A DNA stretch of 64,000 nt from Paludibacter sp. GTDB lineage: Bacteria > Bacteroidota > Bacteroidia > Bacteroidales > Paludibacteraceae. Location of the stretch: NCBI GenBank assembly GCA_028691965.1, contig JAQUYE010000002.1, forward strand, positions 17,206-81,205, read 5' to 3'. Shown here piece after piece: positions 15,977 through 25,578 of the stretch; within the stretch, counting starts at the first letter, position 1, and the number at the start of each line of letters is the position of its first letter. The position numbers were made by a program, and so were the translations under genes. The notes under the pieces are model-generated. The model worked only from the letters and a program-made list of their open reading frames with translations. It had not been told where the DNA came from and searched no databases.

Positions 15977-18900
15977 ATGAAAATACACAGAAAATTAAAA
16001 AATCGCTTAGTTATTGCGGCTTTATTTCTTTTCTCTGCTTTACAAATGTATGCAGGTTCGCAACAAGATGCTATGAAAGTGAGTGGGAAAGTCGTTGATG
16101 GAAACGGTGAAGCCCTGGTTGGTGTAACTGTCCGTGTTAAAGATGGAACTACAGGAACAATTACCGATTTTGACGGAAAATTCATGTTGCAGGTGTCTTC
16201 GGCGTCTACCCTGGTTTTTTCCTACGTCGGATATGTAGCTCAGGAAGTTAAAATCAATGCTTCCGGGATAGTAAATGTAACGATGAAAGAAGGAGATGCA
16301 CTACTGGAAGAGGTAGTAGTGGTAGGTTATGGTACACAACGTAAAAAGGATTTAACCGGAGGTCTTTCAGTTGTTGGAAAAGAGCAATTGAATATGGTAT
16401 CAACAAGTAACTTAATGGACCGTCTGGTAGGACAGGTGGCGGGCTTAAACATTACGACTTCCAATGCAGCTCCCGGGAGCGATCAGTCGTTGTTGATCCG
16501 TGGTCAAAACTCGATTTCTGCGAGCAATGATCCCTTAATTATTTTAGATGGAATCCCATACAGTGGTTCTTTCTCGGATTTGGATCCTAATATTATCGAG
16601 AGTCTGTCAGTTTTAAAAGATGCTTCTGCCGTAGCAATATATGGGTCGCGTGGATCCAATGGCGTAATTCTGATTCAGACTAAAAGAGGCGTAATCGGAA
16701 AACCGCAGGTAACCTACAAGGGTCAGTTCGGTTTTTCAGAGCCAATGCAGCAGATCCAGGTGATGGGACCTAATGAATTCATACGCTTTAAGCAGGATAT
16801 TGGACGCCTTAAAAACGGATATTCAGGCGATCAGCTTGACCCGATAGCCGGAAATATTATCAGTATTAGCGAGCGTGAAAATTTTATTAACGGAGTAACG
16901 CACGATTGGCAGGATTATATCTTCCGTACCGGGAATACCATGGACCATCAGATTGGAATTTCAGGAGGTACCGAAACTACCAAATACATGGCTGCTATTT
17001 CATACCTGGACGAAGAAGGGGTCGTATATAATTCGAACTTAAACCGTGCCAATATTTCTGCCAATATTGATCAGACTTTTAATAAATGGTTGACAATCGG
17101 TGTCGGAACCCAGTTTGTACAAAAAGAAACAGGTGGTGTTACCCCCAACATTGAACATGCCATAAAACAAAGTCCTTATGGAAAGTATAAAGACGATGCC
17201 GGTTATTACGTTACTGAGCCGATGGAATACTCGCTCATCACCAATCCGATGATTAATGTAAATGCCGATCAGGATCGAACTGGCCGGAATTTTTTCCTGA
17301 ATGCTTATGCTAACATTTTGTTTCCTGTTGAAGGATTGAGTTTTAGGATCAACTACGGATATAACTACAGAAGTAGTTTTACCGGAACATATTACGGACG
17401 GGATACCTTTGAAGGTAGAGAACAAGCCGGGAAAGTAGGTGGTAAAGCAAGTATCAGCAATGGTCATTATAATGATTATACCTGGGAAAACGTACTCCGG
17501 TATGAACGGGAAATTAATAACCATCGTTTTGACGCAACAGGTTTATTCAGTATGCAGGAAACTAAAAGTGTTTCATCGTCATTAAGCGGCGAGGGTTTTG
17601 TGACCGACGATACAAGCTATTTCATGATGGGTACTGCCGAACGCAATCAAACTATTTCTTCTGGTACGTCAGAAACATCGATGTTGTCGTATATGCTCAG
17701 GTTAAATTATGCGTACAAAGGAAAGTATATGGCTACCCTGACCGGACGTTCAGATGGAGCATCGGTTTTTGGAGAAAATAACAAATATGCATTTTTCCCT
17801 TCAGCTGCTCTTGCCTGGCATTTGGGTGAAGAGAGTTTTATCAAAGATAATGTTGAATGGATGGATATGCTTAAACTAAGGACTTCTTATGGTTCAAACG
17901 GGAACCAGGCAATAACCGCATATCGAACGCTGGATCGTCTCTATTCGAAAGTAAAATACATTTGGGGTGATGGAGGTCAGGCCGCTAACTCTGCCTATTT
18001 GCCCAGCGATGGAATTGGTAATCCTAATCTCAAATGGGAAACAACCAGTACAGCCAATGTTGCAATTGACTTCCTGCTATTTAAAGGCCGTTTAGGTGGA
18101 ACTGTTGAAGCCTATCTCTCGAATACAAACGATTTGCTTATGACCCGTACAGTACCTATCATGAATGGTTACAGCAAAATATGGGATAATATTGGCCAAA
18201 CTCAAAATAAAGGTATTGAAGTAACTCTGAATACGGTTAATGTGAGTAACCGTGACTTCAAATGGAATACTGATCTTAATTTTTCGCTGAACAGAGATAA
18301 AATTGTAGAGTTAAGAGGCGATCAGATTGACGATATAACCAATAAATGGTTTATCGGGAAACCCCTGAGTGTTTATTACGACTACAATGTAACAGGGCTT
18401 TGGCAACAAGGAGATGAGTATTTTTATACTGATGATAATGGAGTTCAGAAAAACATACAGGCTGGTGCTGCACCGGGTGCTGCTAAGGTTGAAGATGTGG
18501 ACGGAAATGGATACATTGACGCAAATGATAAGAAAATTATCGGCTCAAGAAGACCGGATTTTACTATGTCGATGGCTAATAAGCTAACATACAAAAATAT
18601 CTATCTCTCCTTCCTTGTAAATGGCGTGTTTGGAGTATGGCGTGAAAATAATGTTGCAAATGTTGGATCGTGGGCATATAGTACTACTAATTATGTGCAT
18701 GGCGCTAACTACTGGACTCCCGAAAATACAGATGCTGAAATTGTATCTCCGGGTTATATAAATAGTTTAGGACATGGTTTTTATAAAAAACAAACCTATG
18801 TGCAAATCAAGAATATTACTCTGGGCTATAGCATAGCGAAGGAACTTGTTAATAAGTTAAACTTCAGTTCTGCAAATATAAACCTGAGTGTCAATAATTT

Positions 18901-19006
18901 GCATACATTCTCTAATATGAGACAGATTTTAAACTATGATAACGGATGGATGGCGTCTTACCCTACTGCCCGCTCATATATGTTAGGATTAAATATCAAC
19001 TTCTAA
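15977..19006 (+). CDS. SusC-like TonB-dependent outer-membrane transporter
   Basis: 1009 residues. Signal peptide (about 1-27), then a carboxypeptidase-D regulatory-like domain (VSGKVVDGNGEALVGVTVRV, about 34-115), a TonB-box-like EEVVVVGYGTQ, a plug domain with the SusC signature (GSRGSNGVILIQTKRG) and a beta-barrel ending in an aromatic residue (GLNINF). It imports oligosaccharides across the outer membrane with energy from TonB. It pairs with the SusD-like gene 11 bp downstream and is the first gene of the transcript presumably controlled by the HTCS. Confidence 0.97.
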   Translation: MKIHRKLKNRLVIAALFLFSALQMYAGSQQDAMKVSGKVVDGNGEALVGVTVRVKDGTTGTITDFDGKFMLQVSSASTLVFSYVGYVAQEVKINASGIVNVTMKEGDALLEEVVVVGYGTQRKKDLTGGLSVVGKEQLNMVSTSNLMDRLVGQVAGLNITTSNAAPGSDQSLLIRGQNSISASNDPLIILDGIPYSGSFSDLDPNIIESLSVLKDASAVAIYGSRGSNGVILIQTKRGVIGKPQVTYKGQFGFSEPMQQIQVMGPNEFIRFKQDIGRLKNGYSGDQLDPIAGNIISISERENFINGVTHDWQDYIFRTGNTMDHQIGISGGTETTKYMAAISYLDEEGVVYNSNLNRANISANIDQTFNKWLTIGVGTQFVQKETGGVTPNIEHAIKQSPYGKYKDDAGYYVTEPMEYSLITNPMINVNADQDRTGRNFFLNAYANILFPVEGLSFRINYGYNYRSSFTGTYYGRDTFEGREQAGKVGGKASISNGHYNDYTWENVLRYEREINNHRFDATGLFSMQETKSVSSSLSGEGFVTDDTSYFMMGTAERNQTISSGTSETSMLSYMLRLNYAYKGKYMATLTGRSDGASVFGENNKYAFFPSAALAWHLGEESFIKDNVEWMDMLKLRTSYGSNGNQAITAYRTLDRLYSKVKYIWGDGGQAANSAYLPSDGIGNPNLKWETTSTANVAIDFLLFKGRLGGTVEAYLSNTNDLLMTRTVPIMNGYSKIWDNIGQTQNKGIEVTLNTVNVSNRDFKWNTDLNFSLNRDKIVELRGDQIDDITNKWFIGKPLSVYYDYNVTGLWQQGDEYFYTDDNGVQKNIQAGAAPGAAKVEDVDGNGYIDANDKKIIGSRRPDFTMSMANKLTYKNIYLSFLVNGVFGVWRENNVANVGSWAYSTTNYVHGANYWTPENTDAEIVSPGYINSLGHGFYKKQTYVQIKNITLGYSIAKELVNKLNFSSANINLSVNNLHTFSNMRQILNYDNGWMASYPTARSYMLGLNINF

Positions 19007-19017
19007 ATCAAATAAAT

Positions 19018-20664
19018 ATGAAAATATTAAATCATATTAAATCAGGGATTGTCTTTTTGTTCTTGATTTTTGTAACCGGATGTGAAGGTTTTCTTGATGA
19101 GGACTTAAAATCAGAATTATCTCCCAACAATACGTTGACAAGTACGTATGGATTTGAAGTGGGTTCGACTGGTCTTTATGCTCTTGCGCGTGCCGAATAT
19201 AATACATGGGGTGAATCAGATGCATACATGCATGGTAATGCATGTCCGTACGAAGCATTACATGTTGCAACAGATATTGTAGAAGCAATAAATAGTGATG
19301 GTTCACTGACGGCCTTTGCTAATCTGACACTTACACCTGAAGAAAGGTTTGTTGGTTCATACTGGAACTGGGCATACAGCCTGATTTCGTCAGCAAATGA
19401 GATCCTGCTTTTTTCTGAAAAAAATACCAATTGGGATTCTCCAACCGATAAGATGCACTACCAGGCTGAGGCTCGATTTTTTCGTGCATATGCTTATCGA
19501 ACGTTGATCTATCTTTTTGGCGATGTGCCGTATGTGGAAACAATATTATATGATTTCAAACTCAACTTCACTCGTACTCCCAAAGAAGAAGTACTTGGTC
19601 ATATTATCGACGATCTTAAATTTGCGACAGAGCATCTGCCTGCAAATCCGGATGATGTAAAAGACGGAAAGCTGACACAATGGGCTGCGTTTCATTTGCT
19701 AAGTGAAATGTATCTGTTCCGGAAAGAATATGTGTTGGCGGAAAAAGCGGCATTGGAGGTGATTGATAGTAAGTACTTCCAACTGATGAAATCACGCTTT
19801 GGTGTGAATAAAGACAAACCCGGAGATGTATTTAGTGACTTGTTTGTCGAAAACAATCAAAACAGGAAAAGTGGTAACCTGGAAAGTATATGGGTATTGC
19901 AACTCGAATACAATGCCATTGGAGGAGGTTCTAATTCTACCGACTGGACACGTAGAGCCTGGATACCTAATTATTCTACAATTACAGGTTTTGTTTTAGC
20001 CGACACACTGGGTGGTCGTGGTATTGCACAGATTGTTCCCATGAAATGGTGGATAGGTACCGGGGGTACTAATGCAACCGGAGATTTTCCAGGGATCTTT
20101 GATACAAATGATATCCGGAACTCCAATTATAATATCAAACGCAACTGGTATTATAACAATGAGAGCAATGCATCATTATTTGGTAAGAAATGTAACATAA
20201 CCGAACAAACCTGGTTCTCAACGAAGCAATTGTTTCCCGCATTGACCAAATTCTTTTACGGACGTGAAGAGAATTTGAGTCTAACCGGAAGTTACCGTGA
20301 CCGAATGAAATTTCGTTTGTCTGAAACCTATTTGTTACTTGCAGAAGCATACCTCGGTCAAAATGAACCGCAAAAAGCAGCCAATGCACTGAACGAAGTA
20401 CGTCGTAGAGCCGGGGCACCCGATATTGATGCTGCAACTATGTCCATGGATGAATTGCTCGATGAACGGATCCGTGAATTGGTAGGAGAAGAAAGCAGAC
20501 GTTTTACTCTGGTGCGTACCGAAAAGCTGGTAGAACGGGTAAGAGCTTACAATACAACAATTAAAGACAAAATTACTGAAAATCATGTGTTATGGCCTAT
20601 TCCCCAATCAATAATTGATTCAAATCGTGATGTTGAATTTCCTCAAAATCCGGGCTATAATTAA
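19018..20664 (+). CDS. SusD-like glycan-binding lipoprotein
   Basis: 548 residues from the ATG at 19018; the longer frame reaching back into susC is not used. A lipobox (VTGC) places the lipidated Cys at position 22. The N-terminal FLDEDLKSELSP, the TPR-type helices with EARFFRAYAYRTLIYLFGDVP (about 150-175 in the mature region) and the C-terminal RLSETYLLLAEAYL and NEVRRRAG motifs are characteristic of SusD/RagB proteins. It acts as the lid of the SusC transporter at the cell surface, capturing the oligosaccharide. Confidence 0.96.
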   Translation: MKILNHIKSGIVFLFLIFVTGCEGFLDEDLKSELSPNNTLTSTYGFEVGSTGLYALARAEYNTWGESDAYMHGNACPYEALHVATDIVEAINSDGSLTAFANLTLTPEERFVGSYWNWAYSLISSANEILLFSEKNTNWDSPTDKMHYQAEARFFRAYAYRTLIYLFGDVPYVETILYDFKLNFTRTPKEEVLGHIIDDLKFATEHLPANPDDVKDGKLTQWAAFHLLSEMYLFRKEYVLAEKAALEVIDSKYFQLMKSRFGVNKDKPGDVFSDLFVENNQNRKSGNLESIWVLQLEYNAIGGGSNSTDWTRRAWIPNYSTITGFVLADTLGGRGIAQIVPMKWWIGTGGTNATGDFPGIFDTNDIRNSNYNIKRNWYYNNESNASLFGKKCNITEQTWFSTKQLFPALTKFFYGREENLSLTGSYRDRMKFRLSETYLLLAEAYLGQNEPQKAANALNEVRRRAGAPDIDAATMSMDELLDERIRELVGEESRRFTLVRTEKLVERVRAYNTTIKDKITENHVLWPIPQSIIDSNRDVEFPQNPGYN

Positions 20665-20746
20665 TTACAGAAAATTATACAGGAGAACTGTCAGGAAATG
20701 AATTTCAGACTATCTCCAAAAAGAATAATTTAATAAAATACATAAT

Positions 20747-21979
20747 ATGAAAAGAGTAAAGTCTTTATATAAAATATTAGCTGTTGTGGTTGTCGGACTT
20801 AGCTTGTATGCCTGCGACAGTGAAATTCAGGACATTCCAAAAGTGGAAGAAAAACTGGAGCTTATTGCTTCTAACGACAGTATTGCGATTGATTTGGATA
20901 ATCCCAGAGAAGTTATCTTAACATTCGACTGGACAGAAGCCAGAGAAGTTTCGGGAGATAATATGGTCTTTTATACCACAAAACTGGATGTTGTCGGAAA
21001 TAACTTCGGGACATCTACTGCTATCATTTCTTCAGAAGATGAAGGAGTTTTTAGTCGTAGTTTTACTTCTGAACAACTATATAACTGGATGGTAGACAGA
21101 TGGGGTGTGCCCTTGACCAAGCCGCTTAAACTGGAATTCAGGGTAGTTGCTCAGTGGGAAGGAGGTGCTGTGTTTGAAGCTCCTGAAGTTCGTACCATTA
21201 CTGTTCATGTAGCTGCTGTTAAAGAAGAAATTCCGGTACCTGAAAAGGTGACTTTATCCGGAAGTTCTTTGAATAACGCCCTGCTAGAGGTAGAAAAGAC
21301 CATCGAGAACGAAAACAGGTATGCAGCATTGGTTAATCTGAATGTTGGTGAGTTAGTAATTCCATTGGTTACAGCCGGAGATAAACAATATTATCTGAAT
21401 CCGAAAGACGGCGAAGGTACACTCCTGGATGGTGAAGCCGAAGCAGTCGAACAACAGGGTGAGCGTATTGCATGGAATATAACAACAGCTGGTGAATATC
21501 GGATTGTTGTTGATTTTGAGAATTCGAAAGTAACTATCTATTCACCGGCTAAGGCCCTTGAACCAGCCGTTGTTACATGGGTAAAGAATACAACCCCGGC
21601 TGAAGAGGTGAATACCGTTGTTACCGATTTGTATCTTTTTGGAGGAGGAACAGGTTGGGGCTGGTGGAAAGGCAATTGTTCTGTAAGTCTGGCCGATCCA
21701 CAAGTGCTTATTTATCAGGGAAAAGCGCTGAGCAGTGGCGATGGAGTAAAATTCGTGGTATATGGAGAAAGTGATTTCAGAAATCTTGCATATACCTTTA
21801 CAAATCCACTAACATCAGAAGGTAAACGACAAAGTGTGACGCTTGCTTTGGATAAAGTTGGCGAATTGAATGGAGGTTATGACGGTGAAACCCGTAACTC
21901 TTATTATAAACTTCCGGCTGGCACAAACTTTATTGTTTTTGATTTGAGGAATAAGACAATACTGCCCAAAATAAAATAA
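20747..21979 (+). CDS. SusE/SusF-like surface glycan-binding lipoprotein
   Basis: 410 residues with a lipobox ending at Cys23 (LYAC). The N-terminal part (about 30-160) is a SusE-type Ig-like domain with ILTFDWTEA. The following domains are beta-rich, and the C-terminal region contains LYLFGGGTGWGWWKG, a Trp-rich patch typical of SusE/F starch-binding-like modules. It probably sits on the outer surface beside SusCD and holds the polysaccharide. It is followed by a strong terminator that separates the transport genes from the enzyme genes. Confidence 0.8.
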   Translation: MKRVKSLYKILAVVVVGLSLYACDSEIQDIPKVEEKLELIASNDSIAIDLDNPREVILTFDWTEAREVSGDNMVFYTTKLDVVGNNFGTSTAIISSEDEGVFSRSFTSEQLYNWMVDRWGVPLTKPLKLEFRVVAQWEGGAVFEAPEVRTITVHVAAVKEEIPVPEKVTLSGSSLNNALLEVEKTIENENRYAALVNLNVGELVIPLVTAGDKQYYLNPKDGEGTLLDGEAEAVEQQGERIAWNITTAGEYRIVVDFENSKVTIYSPAKALEPAVVTWVKNTTPAEEVNTVVTDLYLFGGGTGWGWWKGNCSVSLADPQVLIYQGKALSSGDGVKFVVYGESDFRNLAYTFTNPLTSEGKRQSVTLALDKVGELNGGYDGETRNSYYKLPAGTNFIVFDLRNKTILPKIK

Positions 21980-21993
21980 AGAGGATGTAAATG

Positions 21994-22050
21994 AAAATAT
22001 TGCCGTAGCAGGCTGACATATTCCTGAATTCAAACTACGGCAATATTTTT
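21994..22050 (+). terminator. Strong intrinsic terminator after susCDE block
   Basis: A perfect 15-bp stem (21994-22008 with 22035-22049) with a 26-nt loop, followed by Ts. It begins 15 bp after the SusE-like stop. No consensus promoter is seen before the next gene, so partial read-through probably feeds the enzyme genes at a lower level. Confidence 0.8.
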
Positions 22051-22089
22051 TATTGAATTAAAGTAAAGTAAAGCGTAATTTTTTAAGAT

Positions 22090-23655
22090 ATGAATAAGTT
22101 AAATGTGAATGTATTGGTTGCTAGTATCCTTATTTCGTTTTTATGTTTCGCAGCCTGTTCCTGCTCGATCCATAAACCTGATGAGGTTGATACTGTTTCG
22201 GGTACATTGGTGAAGCCGAGGTATAATAAGACCAAAGTGCTTAAGAATCCTTTGAATGGTTGGGTGATGTATGCAGCCCGGAATGCTGATGAATCGTATT
22301 GGGATACTGAATTTTGGGTCTCAGATATTGGAAAAACAGTGAAGGCAAGAGAGTATGCCTCTGCTTGTTATATTCGTACAAGTTGGTCATCACTCAATCC
22401 TGCTAATGGAGTTTATGCGTGGAAAGACCCCAATTCTCAGATAGGTAAATTGATTAAAGGAGCTGAGAAGAGAGGGTTGCCAATTGCATTCCGTATCGTG
22501 GTCGACGGACGTGATCAGGGCATGAATACGCCTGAATGGGTTTTCAATGCCGGAGCTAAGTACTATTTGCAGGATTCAAATTATCCGACCAGAAGAACTC
22601 CATATCCTCAGGATCCTGTCTTTCAACAATACTATTCTAAATTTATAGAGGCTCTGGCAGAAGACTTTAACGATCCGGAACGCACATCCTTTATCGATGC
22701 TTATGGGTTAGGTAAATGGGGAGAGGCACATAACGTGATTTATGAGAGTGTTGGAGAAAAAGTTACTGAAAACACCGAAAAACTTAAGCTGGAGGTTTTT
22801 GATTGGGTTACCGACTTATACAGCAGAAACTTCACAAAAGTACCTCTTGTAATCAACTACCATAGGGTAGTCGGTCACCCGTCGAGCTGGGGTGCTGCCA
22901 ACGAAAATAGTGCAACTCTATTGAATCTTGCAATAAGTAAGGGTTATAGTTTAAGGCAAGATGCATTTGGGATGTCGGATTATTACCAGAGTTGGGAAAA
23001 GAATTTTGCCAAATCGTGGAACTTCAAACGACCAATTATTATGGAGGGTGGCTGGATTACCGGCGGAACACACCGCTATTGGATTGATTCGAGTGGAAAA
23101 TACAGAGAAGGGCATCCGGAAGATGTGAGACTTGGAGAGTATGACGCTTCAAAAGAGGCTCATGTGAATATGATGGATTTCAGAGCCGGATACGAAACGG
23201 AGACCTGGTTTACCAAAAGTTTCTCTCTTGTGCAAAATTTCGTTTCAGAAGGTGGATACCGCCTATATCCGGATCAGATCTATTTGCCGGAAACCCTGAA
23301 TTCAGGTGAAGAAATAGAAATAAATCATCGCTGGAGGAATATGGGTTGGGGCTATTTCCCGAATAACATACCACAATGGAATTTTAAATATAAAGTGGCT
23401 TTTGCGTTGCTGGATTCGGATGATAATGTGAAAGAGCTATTTGTCGATAAAAGATGCGAACCGTCGGATTGGTTAAAAGATAATCCTACTACCTATGATT
23501 TTACACTAAAAGTAAATCTTCCCGCCGGAAAATATAAATGGGCTGTAGCTATAGTAGATACTGAAAAAGAGAATAAACCGGCGATACAGCTGGCTGTAAA
23601 TGATGAAACATCAGAGGAAGGTTGGGTTAAACTGCTCGATGTTCAGGTAAAATAA
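22090..23655 (+). CDS. DUF4832-type lipoprotein with TIM-barrel glycosidase-like region
   Basis: 521 residues, lipobox with Cys23 (FAAC). The N-terminal two thirds resemble a clan GH-A TIM barrel of the beta-galactosidase (GH42-like) type: NPLNGWVMYAA near the start, RTSWSSLNP, and GLGKWGEAHN, where the Glu sits in the position of a GH-A acid/base. The C-terminal part (about 390-521; INHRWRNMGWGYFP) matches the DUF4832 region. Catalytic function is inferred, not proven; a second catalytic Glu could be in IIMEGGW. Lipid anchoring suggests the cell surface or periplasm. It heads the enzyme block and is followed 24 bp later by the FAD oxidoreductase. Confidence 0.65.
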   Translation: MNKLNVNVLVASILISFLCFAACSCSIHKPDEVDTVSGTLVKPRYNKTKVLKNPLNGWVMYAARNADESYWDTEFWVSDIGKTVKAREYASACYIRTSWSSLNPANGVYAWKDPNSQIGKLIKGAEKRGLPIAFRIVVDGRDQGMNTPEWVFNAGAKYYLQDSNYPTRRTPYPQDPVFQQYYSKFIEALAEDFNDPERTSFIDAYGLGKWGEAHNVIYESVGEKVTENTEKLKLEVFDWVTDLYSRNFTKVPLVINYHRVVGHPSSWGAANENSATLLNLAISKGYSLRQDAFGMSDYYQSWEKNFAKSWNFKRPIIMEGGWITGGTHRYWIDSSGKYREGHPEDVRLGEYDASKEAHVNMMDFRAGYETETWFTKSFSLVQNFVSEGGYRLYPDQIYLPETLNSGEEIEINHRWRNMGWGYFPNNIPQWNFKYKVAFALLDSDDNVKELFVDKRCEPSDWLKDNPTTYDFTLKVNLPAGKYKWAVAIVDTEKENKPAIQLAVNDETSEEGWVKLLDVQVK

Positions 23656-23679
23656 CAGGTGGTAAAGAGCTAATGAGTG

Positions 23680-25566
23680 ATGAAATTGAAAAAAAATAAA
23701 AGAAGGCTATTGCTGGTTGTTGTGTCGGCATTCCTGTGTTATAATTCATTTGCTGCCGATGTATTGGTTGAAGCCGAGAGTTTTGAAAATAAAGGTGGGT
23801 GGATACTGGATCAGCAGTTTATGGATCAAATGGGGTCGCCGTATTTGATTGCTCATGGAATGGGAAAACCTGTTTCGAATGCATCCACAACAATACAATT
23901 TCCCGAATCAGGAACATATCATTTGTATGTGCGTACTTACAATTGGACATCACCATGGACCGAAAATCAGGGTCCCGGTAAATTCACTGTAAAGGTCAAC
24001 AACAAAAAGCTCCCGGTTGTATTAGGTGCAAAAGGTTCTGGCTGGTTATGGCAAAGTGCTGGAAAGGTGAAAATCAATACAATTGATGCAACCGTTTCCT
24101 TAGTTGATTTGACCGGATTCAATGGCCGATGTGATGCTGTTTATTTTACAACCGAAGGTGGTAAAATGCCACCTTCGGATGTGAAAGAACTGAGCAGATT
24201 CAGAAAGGTAAAACTAAATATACCGGAAATTCCTGCTGAAACTGCATCTTTCGACTTTGTAGTTGTGGGTGGGGGTATAGCCGGAATGTGTGCCGCTGCT
24301 ACTGCTTCCCGATCGGGTTGCAACGTGGCATTGATTAATGACCGTCCGGTTTTGGGCGGAAATAATAGTTCTGAAATCAGGGTTCATCTGGGGGGAAGTA
24401 TAGAATTAGGTCCTAATAAAGGACTTGGGCGTATCATCCGCGAGTTCGGACATTCAAAATCCGGGAATGCTCAACCCGGATCCTATTACGAAGATGAGAA
24501 GAAAAGCAGGTTTATTGCAAACGAAGAAAACGTAACGCTATACTCAAACTACCGTGCCATCGCTGTTGAAATGGATGGAAATAAAATCGCTTCTGTAACT
24601 ATCAAACATATTGAAACAGGAAAAGAGATGCGGTTGAAAGCTCCTTTGTTCTCTGATTGCACGGGGGATGGAACAATCGGTTATCTTGCCGGGGCTGATT
24701 ATAGCATGGGGCGTGAAAGCCGCGATGAATTCGGGGAAGAGCTTGCTCCTGAAATTGCCGACAAGATGACGATGGGTTCTTCTGTACAATGGTATTCAAA
24801 GAAAACAGACAGGAAGACCAGTTTCCCGGATTTCAACTACGGGCTGGTATTCAATGAAGATAATTGCGAAAAAGTGACCATGGGTGAGTGGAAATGGGAA
24901 ACGGGCATGAATCTGAATCAAATAGATGATTTTGAACGTATACGTGATTACGGACTTATGGTTGTTTATTCCAACTGGAGCTTTCTGAAAAACGGATTGA
25001 AAGATAATGCGGCTTATCAAAACCTGGAACTTGACTGGGTAGCATGTATTGCCGGCAAACGGGAATCCCGGCGATTATTGGGCGATTATATATTAAAACA
25101 GGATGATATCGACAAGAATGTCTTTCACGAAGATGCTTCGTTTACTTCTTCCTGGAGTATCGACCTTCACTTCCCCGATCCGGAAAACTCCAAAAAATTT
25201 CCCGGGGCTGAGTTTAAAGCTGCTACCAGGCATATTCAGATTTATCCGCATGCAGTGCCTTACCGCTGCCTTTACTCGCGAAATATTGATAATCTTTTTA
25301 TGGCCGGACGAAACATAAGTGTAACGCATGTTGCGCTGGGTACCGTAAGGGTTATGCGTACTACCGGAATGATGGGTGAAGTAGTGGGAATGGCCGCTGC
25401 ACTGTGTAAGAAACACGATGTAACTCCCCGTAAAGTTTATCAACAGTACCTGGATGAACTGAAAATAATGATGCAGGAAGGAGCCGGAAAAATTAATAAT
25501 GTCCCCGACAATCAACGCTTTAATGAACAGAAGTTCTTGAAAATGCCCAGAGCCTTAAAAGAATAA
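23680..25566 (+). CDS. Secreted FAD-dependent oxidoreductase with N-terminal golvesin/CBM-like domain
   Basis: 628 residues from the ATG at 23680 (a GTG precedes it directly). Signal peptide about 1-27. Residues about 30-160 form a beta-sandwich like the golvesin/xanthan-lyase accessory domain (LVEAESFENKGGW, then TYHLYVRTYNW). An FAD-binding Rossmann motif VVVGGGIAGMCAA follows near residue 195, then NNSSEIRVHLGG and a C-terminal LFMAGRNISVTHVALG typical of the FAD_oxidored family. It should oxidise or reduce a sugar or aglycone in the periplasm, an unusual activity among hydrolases. Close coupling to the DUF4832 protein and GH36 suggests one of these works on the oxidised product. Substrate unknown. 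Confidence 0.8.
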   Translation: MKLKKNKRRLLLVVVSAFLCYNSFAADVLVEAESFENKGGWILDQQFMDQMGSPYLIAHGMGKPVSNASTTIQFPESGTYHLYVRTYNWTSPWTENQGPGKFTVKVNNKKLPVVLGAKGSGWLWQSAGKVKINTIDATVSLVDLTGFNGRCDAVYFTTEGGKMPPSDVKELSRFRKVKLNIPEIPAETASFDFVVVGGGIAGMCAAATASRSGCNVALINDRPVLGGNNSSEIRVHLGGSIELGPNKGLGRIIREFGHSKSGNAQPGSYYEDEKKSRFIANEENVTLYSNYRAIAVEMDGNKIASVTIKHIETGKEMRLKAPLFSDCTGDGTIGYLAGADYSMGRESRDEFGEELAPEIADKMTMGSSVQWYSKKTDRKTSFPDFNYGLVFNEDNCEKVTMGEWKWETGMNLNQIDDFERIRDYGLMVVYSNWSFLKNGLKDNAAYQNLELDWVACIAGKRESRRLLGDYILKQDDIDKNVFHEDASFTSSWSIDLHFPDPENSKKFPGAEFKAATRHIQIYPHAVPYRCLYSRNIDNLFMAGRNISVTHVALGTVRVMRTTGMMGEVVGMAAALCKKHDVTPRKVYQQYLDELKIMMQEGAGKINNVPDNQRFNEQKFLKMPRALKE

Positions 25567-25578
25567 TGCTTACTATCC

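Noticed and set aside
18946-19017. Longer start for the SusD-like gene
   Set aside because: It would overlap susC and place residues before a perfect lipoprotein signal that starts at 19018.
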